A stretch of 64,000 nucleotides of DNA, from NCBI RefSeq assembly GCF_901709675.1, contig NC_051093.1, forward strand, positions 3,493,053 through 3,557,052, given 5' to 3'. The notes under the pieces were generated by a model. The model did not search any database. It was not told the origin of the DNA and saw only the letters and a program-made list of their open reading frames with translations. The position numbers and the translations under genes are program-made. The stretch's first letter is position 1. Every line of letters starts with the position of its first letter. Shown here one piece after another: positions 1-9,571 of the stretch. The DNA is from Syngnathus acus. Lineage: Eukaryota; Chordata; Actinopteri; Syngnathiformes; Syngnathidae.

Positions 1-29
1 AAACGTCCTCTAACACTTCTGTCAGTCTT
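1..29 (-). other. Start of the syngr2 3' UTR, cut by the window edge
   Basis: These bases follow the TGA stop at 30-32 on the minus strand. No polyadenylation signal is seen before the edge, so the 3' UTR continues outside the window. Confidence 0.7.
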
Positions 30-1859
30 TCAGTAAGTCGGTGGTTGGTACTCTCCAGGAGCCTCCTGGTTTTGGGAGAACGGGGACTGCTGGTAGCCCG
101 AGGGTCCGCCACCGCTGGTGGCATAAGGGGCTGGGGGGTACGATGGGTCCACGGCGGGGTCCGTGTATTGCTGGTTCAAGTCGCTCAAGCCTTGGCGATA
201 CCTCTCGTAGGCGAAGTAGGACAGCAGAGCCTACAGAGACAAAGTAGAGTTGCTTCTTACGGTCGGGCTTGTATCATAACGTCAGCCGACCAACACGAGG
301 CTCACCCAGGAGAGAAAGGAGAAGAAAGAGAAGGCCACAACGGCACGAGCAGCATCAGCCGGCACGGCAAGGCTGGTGGTCCACGACCACTGGTTGGCCA
401 GGACGCAGAAGCAGATGAACCACAGGAACGTCCAAGCCGCTGCAACATAACAATAGATTTAAAAATAGATTTTTTTTCTTCCCCTACAATATTGTGCTTC
501 ATAAAACAAATTCACTTTAAACTAACACTATTTTGCATTAACATTGCAATTCTACCGTTTCTGCTGGCACATCTTTTTCGCCCTGGAAATTTGGCTGAGG
601 AACTCAGTAGTGGGGGCGGTTATTGTTAATTAGCACGACTGTTTCGCAACAGAACAAAACGGTGATAAACTAAAGATTTTTCAAGTTGTTTGATTTCACT
701 CAATGTGTTGACGCAACTATTTTCACATTCAGTCAGTTCTTCAGTAACTGAACATATATAAGACATCCTCTCACCTGAGAAGACCAAATCACTGATGATG
801 ATGTACTTCCTCTCCTTGGCGTTACTGATCTGCGGGAAGTAGGCGTCCAGGACAAGGAAGGCCATGCACGCTAAAAAGGCCAGCACGCCAATGCCCACAC
901 CGTAGCTGCACGCGCTGTCCCTCTGGTTGAATATGCACTTGGGCTCCGGCTCCGTGGAGGAGTTGACATAACCCTCCGCCGTGATGGTAGCGAACACCAC
1001 TATGGCAAAGGCCTAGCGGAAAAAGTGAATTGTGATATAAAGAGTAAAGTCTTGAATCTAAATCAAAAGACAATGTTACGAATATATTAAGAAAAGTTTA
1101 AATGTCATGACAATCGAGTTACCATATTACAACAATTTACGTCAGAATGGTACAAGAAAATAATTAACACCTTCCATGCAGAAAGGAAATACAATTTTAA
1201 TTTTATTTAATTATATAACTAGTGTTAGGTGTAGTTTAAAAAAGTTTAAATGTTCTAAGACTAATTTCTAAATATTATTCGAACAAAGTTATATTGTTAT
1301 GCTAGTGATACACTGGTAACATTTGGGGGGGGGGGTACGGAATAACGTCGGAATACTCAATAATAATAATAAACAAAGAAAAATGTTGAGTCAAACCACG
1401 CCATCACCACTGAATGTAACAAAGTATAATGTTGTTAATCGGAACGGAAACACCTATATTAACATTTTGAGCCCCACTTCCGGGATTGTGAGCGAGCATT
1501 GAAAAGCATTTCAGATGCTACATGCTATCAAAAACAAACAAAAATTCACTGACGCAATGACGTTACACAGCACAAGATATGCTAACTACAGCTTTAGCGA
1601 ACCTCTTCCTCTGACTAATAGTTGGTGTTTTAATTTTGACCTACAACAAACCGAGTCATCATCTAACTTATTGCAATTAGTCAAAAAGTTTGCGATCGGC
1701 TGTAGCAGCTGTCGTCAGCTAACCAAGCTAACTAACGAACGTTTCCGTTCCTTCACTCACCCAACTCAGAAATCGCAGAATCGTTTGAGGCTTTTTCATA
1801 AAACCCTCGAAGTCGAACGTGCCACCGGCCAGCGGGGCTCCATAAACGTTGCTTTGCAT
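30..1859 (-). CDS. syngr2: Synaptogyrin-2, four coding exons, complete
   Basis: Coding exons on the minus strand are 1857-1859 (ATG) to 1761, then 1012-775, 439-306 and 230-30 (TGA at 30-32). Each junction has GT-AG ends and the frame is continuous, giving 223 aa; human SYNGR2 is 224 aa. Four membrane segments are visible at about residues 26-45, 72-92, 104-126 and 140-162, the MARVEL-type tetraspan fold of synaptogyrins. The loop motif DAYFPQISNA and the basic RKY before TM3 are typical of SYNGR2. The cytoplasmic tail is rich in Tyr, Pro and Gln and ends GEYQPPTY, as in SYNGR2 rather than SYNGR1. An N-glycosylation sequon NSS lies at N50 in the first lumenal loop. Family role: a non-neuronal synaptogyrin of cytoplasmic transport vesicles. 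The gene is divergent from cenpx with about 250 bp between start codons. Which teleost copy (2a or 2b) it is cannot be told from this window. Confidence 0.93.
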
Positions 1860-2106
1860 ATCTTTTGTTTTTTTTAAATTGCTAACAAAAACGACAAAAA
1901 AGTTGGAAAAGTAAGCCGGAAAAACCTTCTGTTTAGGACGTTAAACTGCTTCCTGAAAACTTTAGTAAACCCGCCCCTTTCTTTGAGACGTTCAAAGACC
2001 CTCGGAAACACGACAACAATAGCTTCATACGGAGCCTTATTGATGACGTAGATCCCCCTGTCCAATCAAATCGCTGAGCGCCAAGCTCTTCTCAGACGTC
2101 AACAAC
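1860..2106. promoter_or_regulatory. Divergent promoter between syngr2 and cenpx
   Basis: Only 247 bp separate the two start codons, so both transcription starts must lie here unless there are non-coding first exons. A CCAAT box (CCAATCA) is at 2062-2068 and a CRE-like TGATGACGTA at 2041-2050. No TATA box is placed suitably for cenpx. Head-to-head housekeeping genes commonly share such a promoter. The assignment is inferred from spacing and motifs; transcript starts cannot be seen. Confidence 0.7.
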
Positions 2107-3044
2107 ATGGCGGAAAGAGACAATGAAGTTACGTTTAAGAAGGTAACAGTTGTCTTATTATTTTGCTCGTTGCATGTTCAGCATGATTTTTTAAACTTGT
2201 TAATAAGTGGCAATACTATAAACTGATGTCACAGCGTTTCATGGAGTGGAAAAACAAACACGTTTTTTTTTTACTGCACCGCTTATCATTTTAACGTTAA
2301 AAGAGATGTCTAAACGTGACGTGAGTGTATATGTACCAACGCCGAATGAACAGGATGTACATAATATTAATAATATATGAAACGAGTTTCTTGCATTATG
2401 ACATAGTTGTTGATGCAGTACACCGAGAGAGTGGTAACTTCTTATTTTCGTATGGCGTCTGGTAGTTAATGACGTATTCGTCCACAAGAGGGGGCTATGG
2501 ATACTGTAGATAGGTTTGTAAAACATTACTGTACAGTGAGTGAGATAAACGGCATTTTTACATAATATTACTTTCCCCAAAATCTTTCCTGCTTCGCCCA
2601 CAGGAGACGGTGGCCAAACTTCTGTCCAGCTTCTTCAAGGAAGACAAAACTAGATGTAAGTAAAATATTAGTGCTGGCTGTTTTTTTTAAAAGTGCTTTT
2701 AATTCCTTAGCTCAACTTTTCAGTTTTTGTCTTTATACTTATATTGCAGTAAGCCAAGAGGCCACACTGCTTATGGGAGAGATGCTAAAAATATTTGTCG
2801 AAGGTAAAGGTTGCCATTACACAAATAATACTACTTAAGAATAGATGATGACATATTCATGTTATTGCGATTGTCAGAGGCAGCCGTGCGTTCTCAGAAA
2901 CAAGCCGAATGTGACGACTGCGACCGAGTGGACATCGAGCACTTTGAGAAGATCCTGCCTCAGCTGGTGTGTAGCCTCAAGCATTTTACACTAACTGGCA
3001 TACACTTTCTTGTTTTTTTTCCTTTTCAGCTGCTGGATTTCTAG
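2107..3044 (+). CDS. cenpx: Centromere protein X (MHF2), five exons, complete
   Basis: Exons are 2107-2142, 2604-2655, 2750-2803, 2878-2966 and 3030-3044, all with GT-AG introns and a continuous frame. They sum to 246 bp and encode 81 aa, the same length as human CENPX. The protein starts MAERDNEVTFKK and ends KILPQLLLDF; the motif EAAVRSQKQA and the ILPQLLLDF end match the family closely. It is a small histone-fold protein that pairs with CENP-S. The CENP-S/X (MHF1/2) dimer works in the CENP-T/W/S/X kinetochore complex and as the DNA-binding partner of FANCM at stalled replication forks. Five exons for 81 residues is an unusually fragmented structure; the last coding exon is only 15 bp (Leu-Leu-Asp-Phe-stop). 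The start ATG sits in ACAACATGG, with a G at +4. Confidence 0.95.
2482..2497 (+). promoter_or_regulatory. CTCF-like core motif in cenpx intron 1
   Basis: CCACAAGAGGGGGCTA agrees well with the CTCF core CCASNAGRKGGC. Read by eye; occupancy is unknown. Confidence 0.4.
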
Positions 3045-3045
3045 C

Positions 3046-3063
3046 TGCCACAAGATGGTGCCA
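3046..3063 (+). promoter_or_regulatory. CTCF-like motif just after the cenpx stop
   Basis: The sequence TGCCACAAGATGGTGCCA overlaps the first bases of the cenpx 3' UTR. It shares CCACAAGATGG with the site at 4581. It is weaker than the others because of T in place of C after GG. Confidence 0.3.
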
Positions 3064-3138
3064 GAGTGTTTCATGACTGGTACCCCTCCCCCAACCACAC
3101 ATAATTCTGTCATTTTGGCCCCCCCTTTCAAAAGTGCA

Positions 3139-3144
3139 ATTAAA
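3139..3144 (+). other. Probable cenpx polyadenylation signal (ATTAAA)
   Basis: ATTAAA, the common variant signal, lies 95 bp after the cenpx stop codon and is the first candidate on that strand. The actual cleavage site cannot be seen. Confidence 0.45.
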
Positions 3145-4406
3145 TAGCTCCTTCCTAGCTTGTTTTTATTTTGAGCAATGTGCATGATGCAGGGAAAAAA
3201 AACAAGGCACAGCGCCCCACCACCTGTGCTCCCCCGCGCAACAACAGGTGCTCCCAGCATGCTCGGCGGGCGCCCCGCATCAAAGCCTCCCGCAGCAGTT
3301 GGAAGCAATTAGAGTAATAAGGGGAGCAGCCAGTCTCTTAGATGATGACAAGTGCCAGGAACCAGAAAAAAGAAAAAGAAGTACCCCCTCCGGCCACTTT
3401 GAAGTTCCCTTTTGCTGTCCTGCGATGTTTAGTTAGAGGTGGAGGGAAGGCCAAAGGGGAGCTCTGGCGCTGGGGGAAAGTTGAACGAGCGAGTGCGCTT
3501 TGGCCAAACGTGACCAGAGAGGACCACACGCATTGACTTTCTGTTTAAAGGGGAACATAACAAAACACGGTGGAACACGCTCCAAAGATGTGCGGGGTGT
3601 CATTGCGAAGGTAAATAAACACTAAACAAAAAAGATTGACGCTGTTCCTTCTTTCATCTAAGTGGAAATTCTCCTAATGATTTTTTTCCTTCATTGTGAG
3701 TCAGCAAAACACCTCACGCTATTTATTCGTGTGACTCACGAGCTTGGGAGTCCATCTGGAAGAGAGTCGGAGGGAAAGGGGGGGGGGGCAAAAGGTGGAA
3801 TTCCACATGCATACATTCACAATCTCCCTGCACACACGGCCAATTTTTCCGTCACTAATTTGTTGGGGTAATAACGGCTGACGCTCTCAGTGAGCCAGCA
3901 AGACTCGCGATGCGCCAAAGTGTCACTTACGGCGCGGGCCAACCCGCTGCGAAAGCAGTTTGAGTCAGTGAGAGGGGGAGTGGGGTGGGGCGCCCAGTCA
4001 CGACTTCGAACTTTTCTTGACGGCGATATTAAATGCAAGGGAGTGTCCACAGCGCGGGCCAGATTTGACGCTTTCTTGGAGAGAGGGAGATTTGACGAGA
4101 GATGACATGTCCCCGGGATTCTCTTCTGGCGGACCGCACTGCTTTTGCATAGATACAACACCATCGGGATGTCATCCTTGACTCACAGCTCTGTGATTGA
4201 CATGCGATAAAAGGCATTCATTATGGTATGGAAAATGTCCGTTTTAATGGTGTGTGTGTGTATACAAATAGTTGTCTGAGGTGCCTCATGAATATTCCGA
4301 CCCAAGTGATGAAATAAAATGTCTGTTTTTAAGTATACGGTGGTTGGGGGGCCACTATCTTAACCACAAGCTCATCGTGCTGACTTTGTTGATTACATGA
4401 AGACAG

Positions 4407-4548
4407 TTGGGGTATTGAAATAAAATATATTGGTTTTTTTCTACACCAACTAAACCAACAGTATGCAGGCGTAGTGTTTGGGATATTGAAATAAAATATA
4501 TTGTTTTTTTCTACACCAACTAAACCAACAGTATGCAGGCGTAGTGTG
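4407..4548. repeat. Two-copy tandem repeat, unit 70-71 bp
   Basis: The block from ATTGAAATAAAATATATTG to GCAGGCGTAGTGT occurs at about 4414-4477 and again at about 4485-4547, with a one-base difference in the T run. The near identity suggests a recent local duplication. Confidence 0.85.
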
Positions 4549-4580
4549 CACTCTTTCACTGCAATTGCGGCCCTAACATA

Positions 4581-4596
4581 CCACAAGATGGCGCCA
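4581..4596 (+). promoter_or_regulatory. CTCF-like motif, plus orientation
   Basis: CCACAAGATGGCGCCA fits the CTCF core. It lies 31 bp from an oppositely oriented match at 4628-4642. Confidence 0.4.
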
Positions 4597-4627
4597 ATGC
4601 CTTGTGTAGTAAAAAAGTAGTACCTTT

Positions 4628-4642
4628 GCGCCCTCTAGTGCT
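4628..4642 (-). promoter_or_regulatory. CTCF-like motif, minus orientation
   Basis: On the minus strand this reads AGCACTAGAGGGCGC, a good match to the CTCF core. Together with 4581-4596 it forms a closely spaced convergent pair. Confidence 0.45.
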
Positions 4643-6605
4643 ATCCAGGTGCTAAGGAAGGATATTAAAATGAGGGGAGAGCAGATTGTAAACTTTAGCA
4701 TCATTTTGTGGCACCTGGCAAAAGCTTGAATATTCCTGAAACTGATTTCAAAACAGTTCCTTTCAAAGTAGCTAAATGGCTCGCATCTATGTCTCAGAGT
4801 CAAGAGACAATATTTCCTTGACACCAATTGCTACTCGGGGCTTTGGCCCCACACGTCCATCACTTCAACTGCTTGTGTGTGTGCGTGCTGCGGGGTGCTG
4901 CGATGCATTAGCGCCGAGCAGATGACTGAGAACCCCCCCTACCACCACCACGGGGCGCATTCCACAACAGTCGCCTGCCTGAGAGCTCGCGTGCGTGGAG
5001 AGAATGCGCATCCGGGCGCCTTCACATGTACACCAGGGACGCCACCCGGAGACCTCCGGGGCCCCCTCGGAGGGGTCTTGAGCTCGCTGAACAGAACATA
5101 CCTGGCAGTTCCATCAATGCTAACTGCTTGTGGCGCTTGGCTGTTAGTCGGAGGCTGGAGATGGTGCGGCGCTGTGCTCGCCGTGGGGGGGGCGGAAAAG
5201 GATTCTTCCGGAACCGGCGAGGCGGATGATCGGGTCAGGGCCCCTCGACATGCCGCTGGAATAGAGGACAGGGATGCACAATTAGGCCTCGGGGCCGGTT
5301 TATTTCTGGAGCCGTCGCCGCTATTCGCCCACCCTTCCTCGGAGTGGTGGCACAATAACACAGTAATCTCCTTACGTAACCGGACAAACTCCCCAAAATA
5401 AAGCGCTAAAAATATCAAAGGAGTGGAGGTGACGTCAAAAGGCTTCAAACTTTGGGCCAGAGGGGTCAGCGGTGCACTATTTTTAGGCCACCGGTCACAA
5501 GTGGCAGTCTAAATAAAAACGAGGAACCCGAGGCGTGAACCCGAGAGTCACGACAAAAGAGAGCACCTTTAACGAGGTTTGGAAAAGAGCCAGGAATGAC
5601 CATTAGCCGGCTGCAGGTGGCACGGCGTGAAGTCCACCTGGATCAGGAACGTGTGAAGCCCTCACAGGCAAAAACGGGCCTAATCTAAGCAAGAATCAAA
5701 GGAAACAAAGGTGATTACTTTTCAGTACAAATTGAGATTATCGAGCGCTGTCACAAATTGGAGTGTCAAGTGTTGAGAGTCGCAAAGGCAAACAAAGTCG
5801 TGTGGAGTTTCTTCTTGGCAACGTGTTGACTGTCTGTCCTCACAGCGGTGGCAGGGGGTCGTCGCCGGAACTCTAAATTAGCCCCGGTGTGTCAACAGGA
5901 CAGCTTTCAAGCGGGAGAGGTCAGGATGTGAGGGTTCAGAGGTCAGGATGCAGTCTTGGTCCTTGTCTTTTAACTGCTTCCTGTCGGCCGTCTTGTGCTA
6001 ATCATTCACGCAGGCAGACCGTTTGCTTTTCCGTTTTGGTGGAACTCTAAATTTGACTATTTTGCTGAGTCATGTTGAAATAAGTCAGGCGGGTAGCGAC
6101 TGCTGAATTGACAATGGCGGCGAGTTTTGTGCTCTTGTACACACTTTGAAGGTGCACCTGTTTCTCCACGTGTCACCCTGGCTAAGACAAAGTGTCGCTG
6201 GACGTAAGGTGACACCATCAGGGTCAGTGCACGCTGTTTCTTTGAGGGGTGGGAAAAGTACATAATTTCTGCAAAAACACATTTTAAAATATAAAATTCT
6301 TATTATACAGATTATGAACGTGGATTTGAAAGCAAATAAAAAAATTGGTTTGTGACTCGTGCTAAACTATTTATATGCCTCACTCGGGGCTGCTGTTTTG
6401 GTTAGCAACAAAAAAAATTTCATTCATAGGTATTCTTTTGTGACGATGGGTGACGCAACCCGACTCGACGGGTCAATCTCTTCACCAAAGCTCACACAGG
6501 AATGGACTTTTATCCTTTATGACTCCTCTCCCTCTTTTTCCTTTGGCCTTCTCATCTAAAGATTTTAGCCTCATGGGATGTCTGGGAATTCGTTTCTGTC
6601 CATCG

Positions 6606-6623
6606 AAAAAAAAAAAAAAAAAA
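6606..6623. repeat. Poly-A tract (18 bp)
   Basis: Uninterrupted run of A; no tRNA-like or LINE-like sequence was recognised in front of it. Confidence 0.9.
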
Positions 6624-8182
6624 CACAGATGTGAAGGGTGCGGCTGCAGCTCATCCCAAAGGTGTTTTGATGAGATCAAGTTCTTTAATACTGGCAGCCT
6701 TCTCAACACTCTTCTCAAACATGACGTTCATTCATAACCTCATTCTATTTTTTGTTTCAGGAATTTGCTTGACTTATTCAAGATAGCAATAGACAGAGCG
6801 CTGGCCCTCGATGACATCACCAGTTTGCTGCCCTCTGATTGGTCGATGGGAGTAATACTTGTTACAGCAAACTTCAACCAGCAAAACTGGTTAATAATCA
6901 GCATGTCTGAGTACAATCTTTAAAAAAAAAAAAAATTTGTCGTGTTTAAACAGGCCACTGGCACAGGAACCTCCTCCCTGAGCCACGGCGTCATAAGTCA
7001 GGAGTGCGCAGAAACAGGATGTCAAGTGTTCCAGATCAAGCGTATTGTCCACATCTGGCTGAACCTTCCCAAATAAAACGCGCGGCAAGCTTTCGTTTGA
7101 TAGTTCCGATGACAAAACGTGGTGAACGAGGAAACCACAAACAATCACAAGAAGAATGTTTTTACTGATGCGAGTTGAACGGCGCCAAGTTCGTTCTTAA
7201 CATAGCGTGCTGCCATCCCGGCTGCCCCCCCCTGCTTTTAAGTGGAAACACATCTTCTGCAATTAGTTCTCCTTCTCAACTCATTGTTTGGTGGCCGCAA
7301 AATTCCACAATCTACCATTTGAACCCGTCACTTTTTTTTTTTAAATAAGCAAGCTGAGAGGATATTTTTACCATGTTGGTGATTGATTAGGTATGGATGA
7401 GGGAAAAAGACAATACATACAAAGAGATGAGAAAAGTAAACACATCGTTAAAGTGGATTTGCCGTCATCTCTTTTTACACTCTCTACTACACGCTTATAT
7501 TTCCTAATTCTAATTCTAATAAATAATTCTACTTGTAAATAAAATAAAACACAGCAAACAAAGAAGACTTTCACACCTACTATGACAAAAAGATAAAGAG
7601 AAGGTAAAGAATATGTGCGCTAAGAAATCAATTTCCTCGGTCTGAACTGAACTATTAATCAAATGAAATTGACATTACCATTTTCAAATTCAAACTTTAA
7701 AATCCCCCAGATATTCTACAGTCATAAAAAAACGACATGACCTAGTGACTCAAAAGGTCACGTCGAAGGCAAAGGGCCTCTTCTTGAACGGACGGTGCAC
7801 TTTGCTTGCAAAGGTTATGAAAGCTCACATTTGCTGAGAGCAGCCGCCTTTTCCGGCAGCTTGAACAAATGCGGCCACAATATGAAAAAGGAAGATCAGA
7901 TGATCCACACCCATGTCAAAACAAAGCCATCGGTAGCCATCGAGTCCTTTTCCCGCTTGCGCATCTCCAGCTGAACAAACCGCTGGAGTATCTTATATCG
8001 CCGCAGTCGGGATTTTGGAGCGCTTCGTAGCACTGGGGCGCTCGACTGTCAGACTTCCTTTTGTTATTCCAAATTTGAAGTCTTGGGAAAGGGATGGAGA
8101 CCTCGGCGAAGCGGCCGATCCTTGACACCATGTCGCGGCGTACAGGGCGACCGCAGCCTTGTCGTTCTTTGAAATCACTCCA

Positions 8183-8240
8183 GGGCACTGGCGTAGTTAG
8201 GATGTTTTTCCTTGGGGGGGTGGCCAAGGGGTCAAAACAA
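8183..8240 (+). repeat. Fragment of an interspersed repeat with a GGCGTAG start
   Basis: CACTGGCGTAGTTAGG followed by a G-rich stretch resembles the sequence at 58718-58735 (CAGGGGCGTAGCTAG, also followed by a T run and a G run). Both look like ends of the same transposon-derived family. Only the terminal part is recognisable. Confidence 0.35.
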
Positions 8241-9280
8241 AAACATGATTTTTACCAACCCAAATAATCCTTCAGAAGATGCTGATATACATTTGAAGTT
8301 AATATCAAATTTTGTTCAGTTTGGTGGAATTTCATATCGTTGATCCAGCGGCCAACATGGCCTGGCCCTTTGAAATACCGCGGGCGTCCCCGCGAAGCAG
8401 CTGTGTTAAGACGAGCTGTCGCGTCCGCGTAAACACATCGTCCAATCAGCGTTGCCGTCGTATCCCTCCACACGGCATCCCCGCTCACACGCTGTTTACG
8501 CCGATTCTCATCCATGTGTGCAACGAGCGCTCAAAGTCCAACGTGTTTTCTTGCTTACACAGTTCGGGCCCCTCCGGCATGTGCAGAGCGTGCGGCTTCC
8601 AGCCGTGACTGCGCACGAGCAAATAAATACATGCGTGTACATGCTTGTAATTAACGTACACGCAGTATAAACACGTGGGATGGAGTTCAACAACGGACAC
8701 TCGACTCCAAAACAGGATGAGGAACATGAGAAGAGAAGGGGAAAAAAAAAAAATCAAAGGATCGAAGCCGTTTTTTTTGGAGGGTTGTCGTGTTAGTCGG
8801 CGTGTGAGCGTCTGGGTGTGAGTTGTGGCTTACAGCAGCTCCTTGCGAGCGTTCTTTTGTATTTGCACGTTTGATCGTTTTGTTCAATCTACAGCTGAGT
8901 GTGCAACTTTTTTATTTGAAGAAGCGGTCCTTGGAATAGAAAGTCAACACCCCCGATGTCCGCTACGCTTTTTCTCCTCAGACGTCAAAGAACAACCATC
9001 CCGTAAAAAAATACCTGCGCCTTGACGACGCCTTTAATTGCCATTTAGCATTAAGCTGGCCTGACAAAGGAGGCCAAGCTGAGGGGGATGTTGTCAGCCT
9101 TAATGAGGCTGCTGGGTCGGCACCACCAAAAGGCTCAGGAGCCCTCGCTGTGTCCTTTTCCTCACTCCAAAGAGCGTGCAGTCAAGGAATTCATTCTAGC
9201 GTCAAACTGTCACCATCATAAAAGAAGCGTACACCTGTTATTCTTCTTCCTCTAAAGAAATATATCTGAGAGAAATGCAG

Positions 9281-9350
9281 ATAAATTAAGAGATAATGTG
9301 GTTGCACAAGTGCGCACACCCCTCCTAAGAGGGGATGTTGCTGTATCGAA
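9281..9350 (+). repeat. Fragment of a teleost interspersed repeat
   Basis: The stretch containing GTGGTTGCACAAGTGCGCAC and GAGGGGATGTTGCTGT resembles a dispersed element I recall from many teleost genomes. No intact ends are visible. The family name is not certain. Confidence 0.4.
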
Positions 9351-9479
9351 AACGTAATTATTTTTAAACTATTTTAAAATTGTAATTAGTAATAATTAAT
9401 TATTCTTATTTTATTTTTATTAATAATATATTTTTTATTTTTTTTTATAACCCAATGAAAGTTTTTTTTTTTATATATC

Positions 9480-9571
9480 ACACGCGATGACTTGAACCCG
9501 CGACCTGTTCCCACTCAAAATTTAGTTTGAACTCCCAATCACAGCACTGTTTTTTTTTTTTTTTTTTTTTT
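9480..9571 (-). repeat. Possible tRNA-derived SINE fragment with poly-A tract
   Basis: On the minus strand the sequence CAGGTCGCGGGTTCAAGTC resembles a tRNA B-box region, and a 22-bp T run (9550-9571 on plus) lies beside it. There is no clear A box or cloverleaf, so this is at best a degraded SINE. Confidence 0.25.

Larger units (their letters stand above)
3145..9280. other. Intergenic region, no gene recognised
   Basis: I read the open frames here on both strands. The longest (4877-5401 plus, 4939-5448 minus) overlap one another in a GC-rich stretch and resemble no protein family I know. A GC-rich block lies at about 4880-5400 and another at about 7990-8560. The rest contains homopolymer runs and the two-copy tandem repeat listed separately. 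Confidence 0.6.

Noticed and set aside
4877-5448. Overlapping open frames of 174 (plus) and 169 (minus) codons
   Set aside because: Long frames on both strands at once are typical of GC-rich sequence; neither resembles a protein.
9480-9530. tRNA gene on the minus strand
   Set aside because: Only a B-box-like word is present; no acceptor stem or A box, so at most a SINE relic.
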